Assembly: GCA_026391355.1 (NCBI GenBank)
Contig: JAPLDH010000077.1
Coordinates: 186,001 to 250,000 of the forward strand
Reading direction: 5' to 3'
DNA length: 64,000 nt
Source of the DNA: Bacteroidota bacterium
GTDB taxonomy: Bacteria; Bacteroidota; Bacteroidia; Bacteroidales; FEN-979
The stretch's first letter is position 1. The number at the start of each line of letters is the position of its first letter. This document shows, in pieces, positions 20,101-29,561 of the stretch. The position numbers and the translations under genes are program-made. The notes beneath the pieces were generated by a model, which did no database searches, was not told the origin of the DNA, and saw only the letters and a list, made by a program, of their open reading frames with translations.

Positions 20101-20867
20101 GCTGCGACAACCCTGAAAACATCTCCGCTGTTATCCCTTCCGGCCAGGTTGACAGTTGCAAAGTTCTTTCCCCAGGAAGAATAAGGTAACATTTCCTCCA
20201 CAATATGATTTCCAGCATAACAGCCTGAAGGAACAAGCACATCATCATGTGAACCGAATACAGCCACAGGATGATTTGACTGAATCCTTGATCCCGTAAT
20301 ATCCACATATGAGGCAGGGGTTTCGTCATCCATATAGGCTTGTCCCTGATCCAGGTTCACCGTATTTGTAGAATTTGTCCAGTGGTTAAAAATAGTAAGA
20401 ACCGTATTGTCCATCGTTGCAACGACACTAAAACGCGAACCATTTCCAGAAAGGTATGAATAGGAAATAACCCTGTAATCTGTTCCCAATGCATTTACAG
20501 GAAGTGCAAGAAAAGCGTCTGCAGTTCCCGAAATATAATTCAAACCATAAACCGTTATCGGATCATAACTGGTGATCCTGATCCCTTTGTTTTCTATACC
20601 ACTTTGAAGGGATACCCCGGTTGGAATAGACAATGCAGTTACAATTCCCGGGCTGACAGTAAATGTCTGGTCAACCCCCGGGTATGCGGATGTCACTGAC
20701 CCGCCAGTGAAAAAAGAGGATGAAATGTATATAGTCAGGTTGGTTACACCGTTCCCATTGGGATTAAAAGCAATCCAGAAGTCCGTTCCTGAGCTTGTGG
20801 GTGTTTGGGAATTACCCGCGAAAACCAAAATAAAGCTTAGTAATATTATGAGTAAATACTTTTTCAA
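17148..20867 (-). CDS. Large secreted protein: IgGFc-binding-like N-terminal domain, tandem Ig-like repeats, C-terminal Fibrobacter major paralogous (FISUMP) domain
   Basis: N-term TPTSSGTDFWIAFNPNG; repeats YQWxVNGxG...TMSYxPxNGDxVSC; C-term YPTVQIGSQCWLASNLAYGTEIP...GFCPPGWHVPSELDWNTLF...FFWSSTSHGETKAWSHGM...AFSVRCIRDN. Confidence 0.85.
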   Translation of the reverse strand: MKKYLLIILLSFILVFAGNSQTPTSSGTDFWIAFNPNGNGVTNLTIYISSSFFTGGSVTSAYPGVDQTFTVSPGIVTALSIPTGVSLQSGIENKGIRITSYDPITVYGLNYISGTADAFLALPVNALGTDYRVISYSYLSGNGSRFSVVATMDNTVLTIFNHWTNSTNTVNLDQGQAYMDDETPASYVDITGSRIQSNHPVAVFGSHDDVLVPSGCYAGNHIVEEMLPYSSWGKNFATVNLAGRDNSGDVFRVVAANNGTEISINGTLVSTINAGDFYETNLTGYNSIVTSKPALLAQYAKGEMCTGMITGDPMMMLIPPTEQFITDYTIVSPIGYYSHWVNVVAPDYALGTIYQDGLLIPNAVFTQIGTSNYYGAQRSILEGSHTFTSTYPFGVFVYGWIIANSYGYPGGCSLSPLATVDSITLVPDTSYGQLNVTNVCLTANVVDSLGTPVAGVLVTFHVSGINPLTGLGYTDALGNAQYCYTQTGTTPGTDHIYAGISGYISDTVVAIWYLTTCVNPANGGTIGYDQSGCGNFTPNNITNLTFPNGQTGILEYKWQVSTTGPLTGFSDIPGTNTAGYAPGTITQSTWYRRLARVDCMTDWSGAVTSNTLEMTVVTPVIPAVTIVADQFQVCEGDTVHFTATPANGGANPTYQWKVNSTNAGMNSILYAYLPTNGDVVTCALTSSDTCTSDNPATSNAITLTVHPMLPVSVSINASQDPYCQGAAVNFTATPTNGGTMPSYQWLVNGTGGWPSALTMSYSPANGDLVSCVMNSNIACPTGNPATSNTITMAENTVNPVSIVISTPVSTVCSGTSVTFTATPTNGGTAPSYQWKVNGMGVSQYAPTMSYTPVNGDCISCILTSNLVCASGNPATSNSICMTVNPNLPVSLAISASNVTVCSGTTVTFSATPTNGGTAPGYQWFINGVGVPQYAPTMSYTPANGDLVSCILTSNIACPSGNPATSNIITMNVASSPVVQFTRCNDSITTINAQPFRLKGGIPLGGTYSGPGITNGKFYPAIAGVGTHQITYTYTNVALCSANAFVTIVTRNALPITCGNPLTDIRDNKSYPTVQIGSQCWLASNLAYGTEIPETQNQRDNCIAEKYSRYASPVTRYDFYQWDELMQYDETMSTQGFCPPGWHVPSELDWNTLFATYISSAFAAWPLLYTGYSGFNALLSGTRHMNKTWDWNGFTTFFWSSTSHGETKAWSHGMNDTDPSVSRYPAFRSNAFSVRCIRDN
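17521..17550. repeat. Intragenic heptamer-like repeat (TAACGCGTGACGGGTGACGCGTAACGCGAG)
   Basis: Direct reading; in-frame inside the FISUMP gene. Confidence 0.7.
17709..17727. repeat. Intragenic heptamer-like repeat (TAACGCGTTACGCGTTACG)
   Basis: Direct reading; in-frame inside the FISUMP gene. Confidence 0.7.
18065..18084. repeat. Intragenic palindrome GGGCGTAC-TGCG-GTACGCCC
   Basis: 8-bp perfect arms, inside a protein repeat unit. Confidence 0.85.
18332..18351. repeat. Intragenic palindrome GGGCGTAT-TGCG-ATACGCCC
   Basis: 8-bp perfect arms, homologous position in the next protein repeat. Confidence 0.85.
18599..18618. repeat. Intragenic palindrome GGGCGGAT-GGCC-ATCCGCCC
   Basis: Fully palindromic 20-mer, homologous position in a third protein repeat. 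Confidence 0.85.
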
Positions 20868-20995
20868 TGTTATGAGATTGAAAACTGGGGAAACCCATTC
20901 AAATTTACGAAATTTAACTATATACCATCATATTCTGTCTATAAGACGACATTTTTTCAAAATGGTTTACCATTATTCTGACAGCCCCCACCCTT

Positions 20996-21017
20996 CCCTC
21001 CCCCACGCGGGGGAGGG
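20996..21017. repeat. C/G-rich hairpin repeat CCCTCCCCC-ACGC-GGGGGAGGG
   Basis: 9-bp perfect arms, preceded by CAGCCCCCACCCTT. Confidence 0.7.
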
Positions 21018-21191
21018 ATCCGCAGAACGCCTGCTAACCTTAAGGCAGACCTTTCAGGTTTAGAGAATTGACAGATCTTCCTTTTGAGGATTCAACAAAA
21101 CCTGGAAGGTCTTTAATCGGAAGTCGTCAAATCGTAAATTCGTCTTGTCTATTCTTTGTATTTTTGCAGCCGTATCTTCATTTTTATTCTT

Positions 21192-21836
21192 ATGCCATTG
21201 ATCTTACAATCATCTGTCGCTGATAATGTTATGTTGGGAGTCTGGCGGATTGAGGAATCTGTTCCGGAATTGAAGGATATGCTGAATCCCGGTACGGAAG
21301 AGCGATCCTATTGCGAAACCCTCAAAAGTGATCTCAGGCGGAAACAATGGCTGAGTTACCGTGTAGCCGTTAATCATCTCATTTCCCCGGATAACGGTGA
21401 ATTGTTCTATGATGAATTCGGAAAGCCACAGTTTAAGCATAAACCCTGGCAATTGTCTGTTTCTCATTCCGGCAATTATGCGGCTGTGATCATCGGGAAG
21501 AAGAACCCGGTTGGAATTGATATAGAAAAAGTGAAGCCGCGGGTTGAAAGGGTTGCCGACCGGTTTCTTTCGCAGGAAGAACTTACCTCCATCGGAACTG
21601 AAAACAGGCTTGAAAAACTTTATGTGCACTGGGGGGCTAAAGAATCGCTTTATAAACTACACGGAAAACCTGAAATTGATTTCAGGAAAAATATTATTAT
21701 TGAACCATTCAATTACCTTTGCAGTGGGGAAGGTTCCTGTAAAGCCCTGATGAAAACACAGGAAGGATCCGGATTATATGATTTACAATACAGGAAACTT
21801 GAAAATTATATACTGGTATTTACATATAAAGGGTAA
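21192..21836 (+). CDS. 4'-phosphopantetheinyl transferase superfamily protein
   Basis: SVSHSGNYAAVIIGKKNPVGIDIEKVKPRVERVADRFLSQEE...HWGAKESLYKL. Confidence 0.9.
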   Translation: MPLILQSSVADNVMLGVWRIEESVPELKDMLNPGTEERSYCETLKSDLRRKQWLSYRVAVNHLISPDNGELFYDEFGKPQFKHKPWQLSVSHSGNYAAVIIGKKNPVGIDIEKVKPRVERVADRFLSQEELTSIGTENRLEKLYVHWGAKESLYKLHGKPEIDFRKNIIIEPFNYLCSGEGSCKALMKTQEGSGLYDLQYRKLENYILVFTYKG

Positions 21837-21874
21837 TTAAATCAATTGGTAAGAACCGGGGAATTAACCCACAA

Positions 21875-21937
21875 TACCCACCCCTTTAATCCCCTCCCTT
21901 ATAGAAGGGAGGGGAAGACTGAAGGTCGAGGTGGGTA
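21875..21937. repeat. Nested C/G-rich hairpin repeat (outer TACCCACC/GGTGGGTA, inner CCCCTCCCTT-ATAG-AAGGGAGGGG)
   Basis: Two concentric perfect inverted repeats in the gap between the PPTase gene and metH. Confidence 0.8.
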
Positions 21938-21976
21938 CATTAAAAGAGAAAATTCAGGGAAAAGAAGTCATTATTG

Positions 21977-24900
21977 ATGGTCAGAAATATCTTTGATGAA
22001 ATAACCAGGCGGGTGCTTGTCCTGGATGGTGCAATGGGTACCATGATACAGGCCTATAAGCTGGAAGAAACGGGGTACCGGGGAAATCGTTTCCAGGATT
22101 TTCCGTATTCTCTGAAAGGGAACAATGATCTGCTTTCGCTCACACAACCAAACATCATTTCAGAGATCCATGATCAATATTTGCAGAGCGGGGCCGATAT
22201 TATTGAAACCAATACGTTCAATTCCAACCGGATATCCATGGCGGATTACGGGATGGAAAATCTGGTTCATGAACTTAATTTCTCTGCAGCAAGGCTGGCG
22301 CGTGAAGCAGCCGACCGGTACACCATGCAATCACCTGAGAAACCACGCTTTGTTGCAGGTTCCATCGGACCAACAAATAAAACGGCTTCTCTTTCGCCCG
22401 ATGTGAATGACCCTGCCTTCAGGGCAGTGACCTTCGACGACCTTTATGCAGCTTATAAAGAGCAGGTGGAGGGTTTGATTGACGGAGGAGTTGATCTTCT
22501 GCTTGTTGAAACAATTTTTGATACGCTGAATGCAAAGGCGGCCATTATGGCTATTCAAGATGTGTTCAGGGAATTGGGCAAAGAGATTCCCGTGATGGTG
22601 TCGGTAACGATCACGGATGCCAGCGGACGTACGCTTTCCGGTCAGACACTTGAAGGTTTTCTCTTTTCACTTGCCAATTCAGGTCTTTTCAGTATCGGAT
22701 TGAATTGCGCACTGGGAGCCAAAGAACTCAGACCATACGTAGAAGAGCTTTCCGCAAAAACCACTCTATATACGAGCGCTTATCCCAATGCCGGTTTACC
22801 CAACCAGTTCGGGGAGTACGAGCAGACACCTGAAGCGATGGCCGCCCTGATAAAGGATTTTCTCGATCATGGATTTGTCAACATTATTGGGGGATGCTGC
22901 GGAACCACCCCGGCACATATCCGGTTATTTGCCGAACTTGCGGCTGACGCCAAACCAAGGGTGATTCCGAAAATAGAACCGGAACTCCGGATCAGCGGTC
23001 TTGAACCACTGACTGTTTTTAAGGGGAGTAATTTCATCAACATAGGAGAACGTACCAATGTGAGCGGTTCCCGGAAATTTGCCCGCCTTATCCTGGAAGG
23101 GAAATATGAGGAATCGGTTTCCGTTGCCCGCCAGCAGGTTGAAAACGGAGCCCAGGTGCTGGATGTGAACATGGATGAGGCCATGCTCGACTCCGAAAAG
23201 GCGATGACCCGCTTCCTGAACATGCTTGCCGCTGATCCTGAAGTTTCCCGCGTTCCGGTCATGGTCGACTCATCCAAATGGACCGTCATTGAAGCCGGGC
23301 TGAAATGTTTGCAGGGAAAATCCATCGTTAACTCGATCAGTCTAAAGGAAGGTGAAACTGTTTTTAAGGAACGGGCGGAAAAAATAAAGACATACGGCGC
23401 AGCAGTCATTGTCATGGCTTTTGATGAAGAGGGCCAGGCCGCAACGTACAAGCGAAAGATCGGTATCTGCAAAAGGGCTTATGAGATCCTTACGCAACAG
23501 GTTGGTTTCCCTCCTGAAGATATTATTTTTGATCCGAACATCCTCACCGTTGCCACAGGGATGGATGAGCATAACAATTATGCTGTCGACTATATCAAAG
23601 CCACGCGATGGATCAAGGAGAATCTTCCTTATGCCAGGGTCAGCGGGGGCATCAGCAACCTCTCCTTTTCTTTCCGGGGCAACGATCCACTCAGGGAGGC
23701 CATGCATTCCGTATTCCTGTACCATGCCATCCAGGCAGGTCTCGACATGGGGATCGTCAATGCTGGAATGTTGCCTGTTTATGAAGAGATCCCCGATGAC
23801 CTGCTAAACCTGATCGAGGATGTTGTCCTGAACCGCAGAAAAGATGCAACCGAACGGTTGATCATTTACGCTGAAAAAATAAAAAGTCCGGATAAAAAGG
23901 AGTTGAAGGAGGAAGAATGGAGGAACCTTCCCGTAGAAAAAAGATTAACCCATGCACTGATCAAGGGTATTCTCGATTATATCCCGGAAGATGTTGAACT
24001 GGCCAGGAAAAACTATAACAAGGCCCTGAATGTCATTGAAGGTCCGCTGATGGAAGGCATGAATCATGTGGGAGACCTGTTCGGCTCAGGCAAAATGTTC
24101 CTGCCCCAGGTAGTCAAGAGTGCACGGGTAATGAAAAGGGCCGTTGCCGAACTGATGCCATATATCCAGGAAGAGAATAAAATGTATGGTTCTGAAGATC
24201 ATTCATCCGGTAAGATTGTCATGGCCACGGTGAAAGGAGATGTTCATGACATCGGAAAAAACATCGTTGGGGTAGTCATGGCCTGCAACAATTATAAGGT
24301 GATCGACCTTGGAGTCATGGTCTCAGCAGAAAAGATCCTTCATGCGGCCATGGAAGAAAAAGCCGATGTGATTGGTCTCAGCGGACTGATCACTCCTTCA
24401 CTCGAAGAAATGGTTCATGTTGCAAAAGAGTTGCAGCGCAATAGTTTTTCGATCCCCCTGTTGATCGGTGGTGCAACCACCTCTGAAATTCATACTGCAG
24501 TGAAGATCGACAATTACTATTCGGCTCCGGTCATCCATGTGAAAGATGCTTCAAAAAGTATCGGGATCCTCGCTAATCTTGTATCCCCCGATTTGAAGAA
24601 GAAATTCGGGGAGGAGATGAAAAGAAAATACCAGGCCATCCGAAAACAATACGAAACCGATAAAGCAGGCGCCTCATTCATCAGTCTCAGGGAAGCAAAG
24701 GAAAATGCTTTTCATCCGGTTTTCTCAAAAGAAAGTATAATAAAGCCCCAGTTCACCGGGAACAAATATTTTAATGACTATCCACTGGATGATCTGAAAG
24801 ATACGATCGACTGGAACTTTTTCTTTCATACCTGGAAATTTGGCGGAAAATATCCCGCCATCTTCGACGATCCTGTGAAAGGGGAAGAAGCGCGCATTTT

Positions 24901-25651
24901 ATTCAACGACGCTCAAAAGCTTCTCGATGAGATCATTCAGAAAAAAATGTTGATTGCAAGGGGCGTAATTGGTTTCTATCCCTGCAATTCCGTTGGCGAC
25001 GATGTGGAAATCTATGATCCTGAGGTTTCAAATAAAAAAATTACAACGCTGCACTTTCTCAGAAACCAGCAAAAGAAGGAAGGGAAATTGCCGAATCTTT
25101 CTCTTTCAGATTATATCGCCCCGAAAGAATCAGGATTGACCGATTATATAGGATGCTTTGCGGTTTGCACCGGCTTTGGCGTTGATGAATGGGTGGATTA
25201 CTTCGAACAAAAGTTGGATGATTATAATTCCATCCTGATCAAAATACTCGCCGACAGGTTTGCGGAATCCTTTGCCGAACGGATCCATCAATTGGTTAGA
25301 ACGGAATTCTGGGGTTATGCCAAAGATGAAAACCTGGGTATTGAAAGCCTTTTAAGGGAGGAGTACCAGGGAATCCGGCCTGCCCCCGGATATCCGGCCT
25401 GTCCCGACCATTCCGAGAAAAGGATCCTGTTCGACCTGATGGATGTTGAGAAGAATCTTGGTATCAAGCTTACTGAGAATTTTTCAATGTACCCGGCTGC
25501 AGCAGTGAGTGGTTATTATTTCGCCCATGCAGATTCGCATTACTTTAACCTGGGAAAAATCAGTAAAGACCAGGTCAGCGATTATGCAAGACGTAAAAAC
25601 ATTGGCTTTGAGCAGGCAGAAAAGCTATTCCCAACAAACCTTAACTATTAA
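21977..25651 (+). CDS. metH: Cobalamin-dependent methionine synthase
   Basis: [32 protein letters not shown]12 motif [15 protein letters not shown]; activation domain ...[15 protein letters not shown]. Confidence 0.98.
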   Translation: MVRNIFDEITRRVLVLDGAMGTMIQAYKLEETGYRGNRFQDFPYSLKGNNDLLSLTQPNIISEIHDQYLQSGADIIETNTFNSNRISMADYGMENLVHELNFSAARLAREAADRYTMQSPEKPRFVAGSIGPTNKTASLSPDVNDPAFRAVTFDDLYAAYKEQVEGLIDGGVDLLLVETIFDTLNAKAAIMAIQDVFRELGKEIPVMVSVTITDASGRTLSGQTLEGFLFSLANSGLFSIGLNCALGAKELRPYVEELSAKTTLYTSAYPNAGLPNQFGEYEQTPEAMAALIKDFLDHGFVNIIGGCCGTTPAHIRLFAELAADAKPRVIPKIEPELRISGLEPLTVFKGSNFINIGERTNVSGSRKFARLILEGKYEESVSVARQQVENGAQVLDVNMDEAMLDSEKAMTRFLNMLAADPEVSRVPVMVDSSKWTVIEAGLKCLQGKSIVNSISLKEGETVFKERAEKIKTYGAAVIVMAFDEEGQAATYKRKIGICKRAYEILTQQVGFPPEDIIFDPNILTVATGMDEHNNYAVDYIKATRWIKENLPYARVSGGISNLSFSFRGNDPLREAMHSVFLYHAIQAGLDMGIVNAGMLPVYEEIPDDLLNLIEDVVLNRRKDATERLIIYAEKIKSPDKKELKEEEWRNLPVEKRLTHALIKGILDYIPEDVELARKNYNKALNVIEGPLMEGMNHVGDLFGSGKMFLPQVVKSARVMKRAVAELMPYIQEENKMYGSEDHSSGKIVMATVKGDVHDIGKNIVGVVMACNNYKVIDLGVMVSAEKILHAAMEEKADVIGLSGLITPSLEEMVHVAKELQRNSFSIPLLIGGATTSEIHTAVKIDNYYSAPVIHVKDASKSIGILANLVSPDLKKKFGEEMKRKYQAIRKQYETDKAGASFISLREAKENAFHPVFSKESIIKPQFTGNKYFNDYPLDDLKDTIDWNFFFHTWKFGGKYPAIFDDPVKGEEARILFNDAQKLLDEIIQKKMLIARGVIGFYPCNSVGDDVEIYDPEVSNKKITTLHFLRNQQKKEGKLPNLSLSDYIAPKESGLTDYIGCFAVCTGFGVDEWVDYFEQKLDDYNSILIKILADRFAESFAERIHQLVRTEFWGYAKDENLGIESLLREEYQGIRPAPGYPACPDHSEKRILFDLMDVEKNLGIKLTENFSMYPAAAVSGYYFAHADSHYFNLGKISKDQVSDYARRKNIGFEQAEKLFPTNLNY

Positions 25652-25654
25652 AAG

Positions 25655-26611
25655 ATGAAAGTCATCGACCATCTCAGGAATGCAAACAAGACCTTGTTTT
25701 CATTTGAGTTACTTCCCCCTTTGAAAGGGCATAATATCAATGGGATCTACAAAACAATTGATCCCTTGCTGGAATTTAATCCATCCTTCATCAATATAAC
25801 CTATCACCAGGAAGAAATCGTTTATAAAAAACATAAAAGCGGCCTCCTGGAAAAGAAAACCATCAGAAAACGACCCGGTACGGTGGCAATTTCGGCTGCT
25901 ATCAAATATAAGTATCCGGCGGTGGATGTGGTTCCGCATCTGATCTGCGGGGGCTTTACCTGTGAAGATACTGAATATGCGCTGATTGATTTTCATTTTC
26001 TGGGAATCAATAACATCCTGGCCCTGCGTGGGGATGCCCCAAAGGGATTCCGTGCCTTTATTCCGGAAAAAGAGGGTCATCCTTTTGCATCCGACCTGGT
26101 GAAACAGATCATTAATATGAATAAAGGCCATTATCTCGATGAAGAGATGGAAAATATCGCTGCCACCGATTTCTGCGTTGGAGTTGCCGGTTACCCTGAA
26201 AAACATATTGAATCTCCCAATATAACCTCTGACCTAACCTACCTGAAGCTGAAGATTGATTCCGGCGCTGAGTACATCACCACACAGATGTTCTTTGACA
26301 ATGAAAAATATTTCAGTTTTGTTAAAAGATGCCGTGAAGCCGGGATCACGGTTCCGATCATACCCGGGTTGAAACCCATCACTCACCTGAATGATATCAG
26401 ATCGCTGCCACAGGTGTTCAATATCGATATCCCGGAAGATCTTGTCAGGGAAATACAAAAATGCGAAAATAATGAACAGGCTTTTCATGTTGGCGTCGAA
26501 TGGGCAATCCATCAATCAAGGGAACTGGTCAAATTCGGTGTTCCTGTACTTCATTATTTTACAATCGGTATCTCCGAAAATATCCGGCAAATTGCCAAAG
26601 CCGTTTTCTAA
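25655..26611 (+). CDS. metF: Methylenetetrahydrofolate reductase
   Basis: FSFELLPPLKG; NNILALRGDAPKG; GVAGYPEKHIESPN; GAEYITTQMFFDNEKYF. Confidence 0.95.
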   Translation: MKVIDHLRNANKTLFSFELLPPLKGHNINGIYKTIDPLLEFNPSFINITYHQEEIVYKKHKSGLLEKKTIRKRPGTVAISAAIKYKYPAVDVVPHLICGGFTCEDTEYALIDFHFLGINNILALRGDAPKGFRAFIPEKEGHPFASDLVKQIINMNKGHYLDEEMENIAATDFCVGVAGYPEKHIESPNITSDLTYLKLKIDSGAEYITTQMFFDNEKYFSFVKRCREAGITVPIIPGLKPITHLNDIRSLPQVFNIDIPEDLVREIQKCENNEQAFHVGVEWAIHQSRELVKFGVPVLHYFTIGISENIRQIAKAVF

Positions 26612-26620
26612 AATCTTTGT

Positions 26621-27361
26621 ATGAAATCTAAATCTGCTATTTATCAGAAACTCATCAACAGGAAAAAGAAATTTGCTGTCCTGGTAGATCCTGATAAGTC
26701 CGATCCCCAAAGGATAAAGAATATTGCAATTTCTTCGGAGAAGTTTGCCGTTGATTTTATCTTTTATGGCAGCAGCCTCCTGACACAGGAAAACCATGAA
26801 AAGTTCATCTCAATCATTAAAGATAATTGTTCGGTTCCTGTCGTTCTCTTTCCGGGCAATTACCTGCACATCAACCGGAAAGCTGACGGAATATTGCTGC
26901 TGTCCCTGATTTCCGGACGGAATCCTGATCTTCTGATCGGTAAGCAGGTTATGGCTGCACCTTACCTGAAATCCAGCGGTCTTGAGATCATTCCAACCGG
27001 ATATATGCTCATTGAAAGCGGAAAAACAACTGCAGTCAACTATATAAGCAATACCATTCCCATCCCTTCAGATAAAGAAGAGATTGCCATTTGCACTGCA
27101 ATGGCGGGAGAATTGCTCGGGCTAAAGTTAATTTACATGGATGGCGGCAGCGGCGCACTGAATACGATCCCAGCCTCCATGATTCAAAAAGTCAAAGAGA
27201 ATATCTCCTTGCCGCTGATCATAGGTGGCGGAATCAATTTCTCAAGCCAGGCAAAGGAGATCTCCCTTGCAGGAGCCGATGTTATCGTGGTTGGAAATGC
27301 CATCGAGAAAAACCCATCGCGCCTATCAGAACTTTCCGATACCATTCACTCCCTGAATTGA
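26621..27361 (+). CDS. Geranylgeranylglyceryl phosphate synthase family (PcrB-like) protein
   Basis: KFAVLVDPDKSDPQ; FYGSSLL; LFPGNYLHINRKADGILLLSLISGRNPDLLIGK; YMDGGSGAL; IIGGGINFSSQAKEISLAGADVIVVGNAIE. Confidence 0.93.
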   Translation: MKSKSAIYQKLINRKKKFAVLVDPDKSDPQRIKNIAISSEKFAVDFIFYGSSLLTQENHEKFISIIKDNCSVPVVLFPGNYLHINRKADGILLLSLISGRNPDLLIGKQVMAAPYLKSSGLEIIPTGYMLIESGKTTAVNYISNTIPIPSDKEEIAICTAMAGELLGLKLIYMDGGSGALNTIPASMIQKVKENISLPLIIGGGINFSSQAKEISLAGADVIVVGNAIEKNPSRLSELSDTIHSLN

Positions 27362-27501
27362 TCATCCCCCGTTTTGTAATTTTTCAAATGATTTCCAATC
27401 ATTTAACAAAAAATTAACATCGTTTTGTTTATTTAGTCTAAATTATCATTATCTTTGTCAACGAATAGAAACCTCAAATTAATTTTAAACTAAAATCTGA
27501 A

Positions 27502-27540
27502 TGTAACCTGTAACTTTTCAATTTCAGCTTCGTCTTATGG
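27502..27540 (+). promoter_or_regulatory. Putative ECF-sigma-type promoter upstream of the first TPKEA protein
   Basis: TGTAACCTGTAACTTTT...CGTCTTATGG with a 16-nt spacer; matched by 32399-32429. Confidence 0.55.
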
Positions 27541-27591
27541 ATGAATTTGAAAAAATGAGATGGATTGGAAAGTAACTAAAAAACAAAAAAA

Positions 27592-28017
27592 ATGAAAACA
27601 AAGATCATAATATCCTTCGCAGCCCTGGTACTCAATATAAGTGTCATTTTTGCAAGTAATAATTATTTGCTGTCGTCACACAGACCAGTTGAACTCAAAC
27701 CGAATTCCGATGCAATGTATATAATACCATCTACACCAAAAGAGGCAACTTTTGAAGATGGAATGTTAGTTTACAAAAATGCAGAGAATGGAACCCTTTT
27801 AGCATCCGGTTTATCAAACGGAAATGCAGAAGGTCCTATCATGGATGCAGCATTTGACTATACTGTTTTTGCACCGGTGACACCTAAAGAAGCATCCTTT
27901 GAGGATGCAAGAAATGACGAAGAAGTTATCATCACTCCTGCCCTTCTGAAAAACCTGGCACCTGTTACTCCCAGGGAGGCATATTTCAGTGATAATTCAA
28001 TTTGTTCCGGAAAATAA
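27592..28017 (+). CDS. Small secreted protein with three xPxTPKEAxFED motifs
   Basis: Signal peptide MKTKIIISFAALVLNISVIFAS; IIPSTPKEATFED, FAPVTPKEASFED, LAPVTPREAYFSD. Confidence 0.8.
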   Translation: MKTKIIISFAALVLNISVIFASNNYLLSSHRPVELKPNSDAMYIIPSTPKEATFEDGMLVYKNAENGTLLASGLSNGNAEGPIMDAAFDYTVFAPVTPKEASFEDARNDEEVIITPALLKNLAPVTPREAYFSDNSICSGK

Positions 28018-28199
28018 ATCCAACGGATAAAATATTATTTTTTCCACCGCTCAAGACGCGGGATATTGCTGACAATACATTAAAATTCATTTATCTACTC
28101 CATACAATATCCAACAGAGAAAAGGAAATTAGCAGTCATGAACCCCATGATACTGATTGTCCGGGCGATCAGAATTCTGGGTTGTCTTAAAAACAAAAA

Positions 28200-29519
28200 T
28201 CAGCGCTTGATAATTTTGATGACTTCTGCCCTTTTTTCTGAAATTATCCTTACAAAATAAATCCCGCTCTTGAGGTTGCTCACATCAAGCTGTGTGGAGG
28301 TTGCTGAGAGGGTTTGCCTGACGACCTCCTGACCTTGGATGTTGAATAAGGAAATAACTCCTTTGGAAATTTCCCCTGGTATTTCGACCGAAATTTTATC
28401 TGTTACCGGATTCGGAAAAATACAAAATCCATTATCCCCGGGGGTCACCCTAACTGATAACAATGTGCAGGAATCCATTACCTGGTGGATGCTGTTGCAA
28501 CCGGAGGCATTGTTTTCAATTGTGGTCGATGACCAGGGTCCCGGAAGGAATCCGCAGATACTGTTCACAGCACATTTTGATAAGGAAGCGTTTCCTATAA
28601 GATATACCTCATGGATCGCGTTGCTGTTGATATTATCGAGTCCCGACAAACTAGCAAGATGATCGTTGTCATAAATGTCGATAAAACCACCGATGATATT
28701 CCAGTTGATGACGGTAAGGTTTTGCAGGGCGGAAATATCTGCCAGGGCAGGATTATAAGTGATCGAAAGATACCCCCCGATACTGCCCAGACCATTGAGA
28801 CCATTCAGGCTGACCAGGCTTGTATCGGAGTCTATCCACAAGGTCCCATGGATGGAGGTCAGGTTGCCCAGTCCGGTAAAGCTGGTCAGCGAATGATTCC
28901 CTTTGATGTTGACATCCCCTCCGATAGATGTAAGATGATCCAGCCCCTGCAGGTCAGGTAAGGCAGGATTATTGGTCAGATAGAAGTTTGAACCTGTTGA
29001 AGTAACACCATTCAGCCCGCAAATACAATTCAATACGGGATTGTCACGGATCACCAGGCCTTGCCCCAGGGTAGTCAGGTTACTCAGTGCCGATAAATTA
29101 TGCAGGGCATCTTCGTATTCGACCAGAAGGGAACCTCCGATATGGGTCAGGTTCACCAGGGCAGAAATGTCATTCAGGGAATGATTGGCGCCGTCGGAAT
29201 AGAGTCCGAGAGTCAGGTCACCACCAACGGAGGTAAGGTAATTCAGCCCTGACAGATTTGTCAGAATGTTATTACCTTTGATGGTCAGGCTTCCCCCGAT
29301 GGAGGTCACCTGCAACAGACCCAGCAGGTTGACAATGTGGTTACCTCCGCTAATCGTGATACTTCCCTGGGGCTGGGTACAACCCGGATACGCTACAGGA
29401 AAATTATCGACCTGTGACTGGTTAGTAAATGTAATGTCCCCTATCGGGCAGTTTTGCGCCAACAGCCCGGATGATAACCATATTGAACTCATAATGAGCA
29501 TGTAAGAAAATTTTTCCAT
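28200..29519 (-). CDS. Secreted leucine-rich / receptor-L-domain-like repeat protein with type A T9SS sorting domain
   Basis: Repeats LTSIGGDVNIKGNHSLTSFTGLGNLTSI...; C-term FCIFPNPVTDKISVEIPGEI...LKSGIYFVRIISEKRAEVIKIIKR. Confidence 0.88.
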   Translation of the reverse strand: MEKFSYMLIMSSIWLSSGLLAQNCPIGDITFTNQSQVDNFPVAYPGCTQPQGSITISGGNHIVNLLGLLQVTSIGGSLTIKGNNILTNLSGLNYLTSVGGDLTLGLYSDGANHSLNDISALVNLTHIGGSLLVEYEDALHNLSALSNLTTLGQGLVIRDNPVLNCICGLNGVTSTGSNFYLTNNPALPDLQGLDHLTSIGGDVNIKGNHSLTSFTGLGNLTSIHGTLWIDSDTSLVSLNGLNGLGSIGGYLSITYNPALADISALQNLTVINWNIIGGFIDIYDNDHLASLSGLDNINSNAIHEVYLIGNASLSKCAVNSICGFLPGPWSSTTIENNASGCNSIHQVMDSCTLLSVRVTPGDNGFCIFPNPVTDKISVEIPGEISKGVISLFNIQGQEVVRQTLSATSTQLDVSNLKSGIYFVRIISEKRAEVIKIIKR

Positions 29520-29561
29520 AACATATCCTCTTTTTAGGTGCATTAGGAATTTTGTCGAACC

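Noticed and set aside
21840-21976. Possible cobalamin riboswitch before metH
   Set aside because: The gap is mostly a nested C/G hairpin repeat and is too short for a full B12 riboswitch; no B12-box-like sequence seen.
22867-23472. 201-aa minus-strand ORF inside metH
   Set aside because: Antisense shadow of a strongly supported MetH frame; low-complexity Ser/Arg composition.
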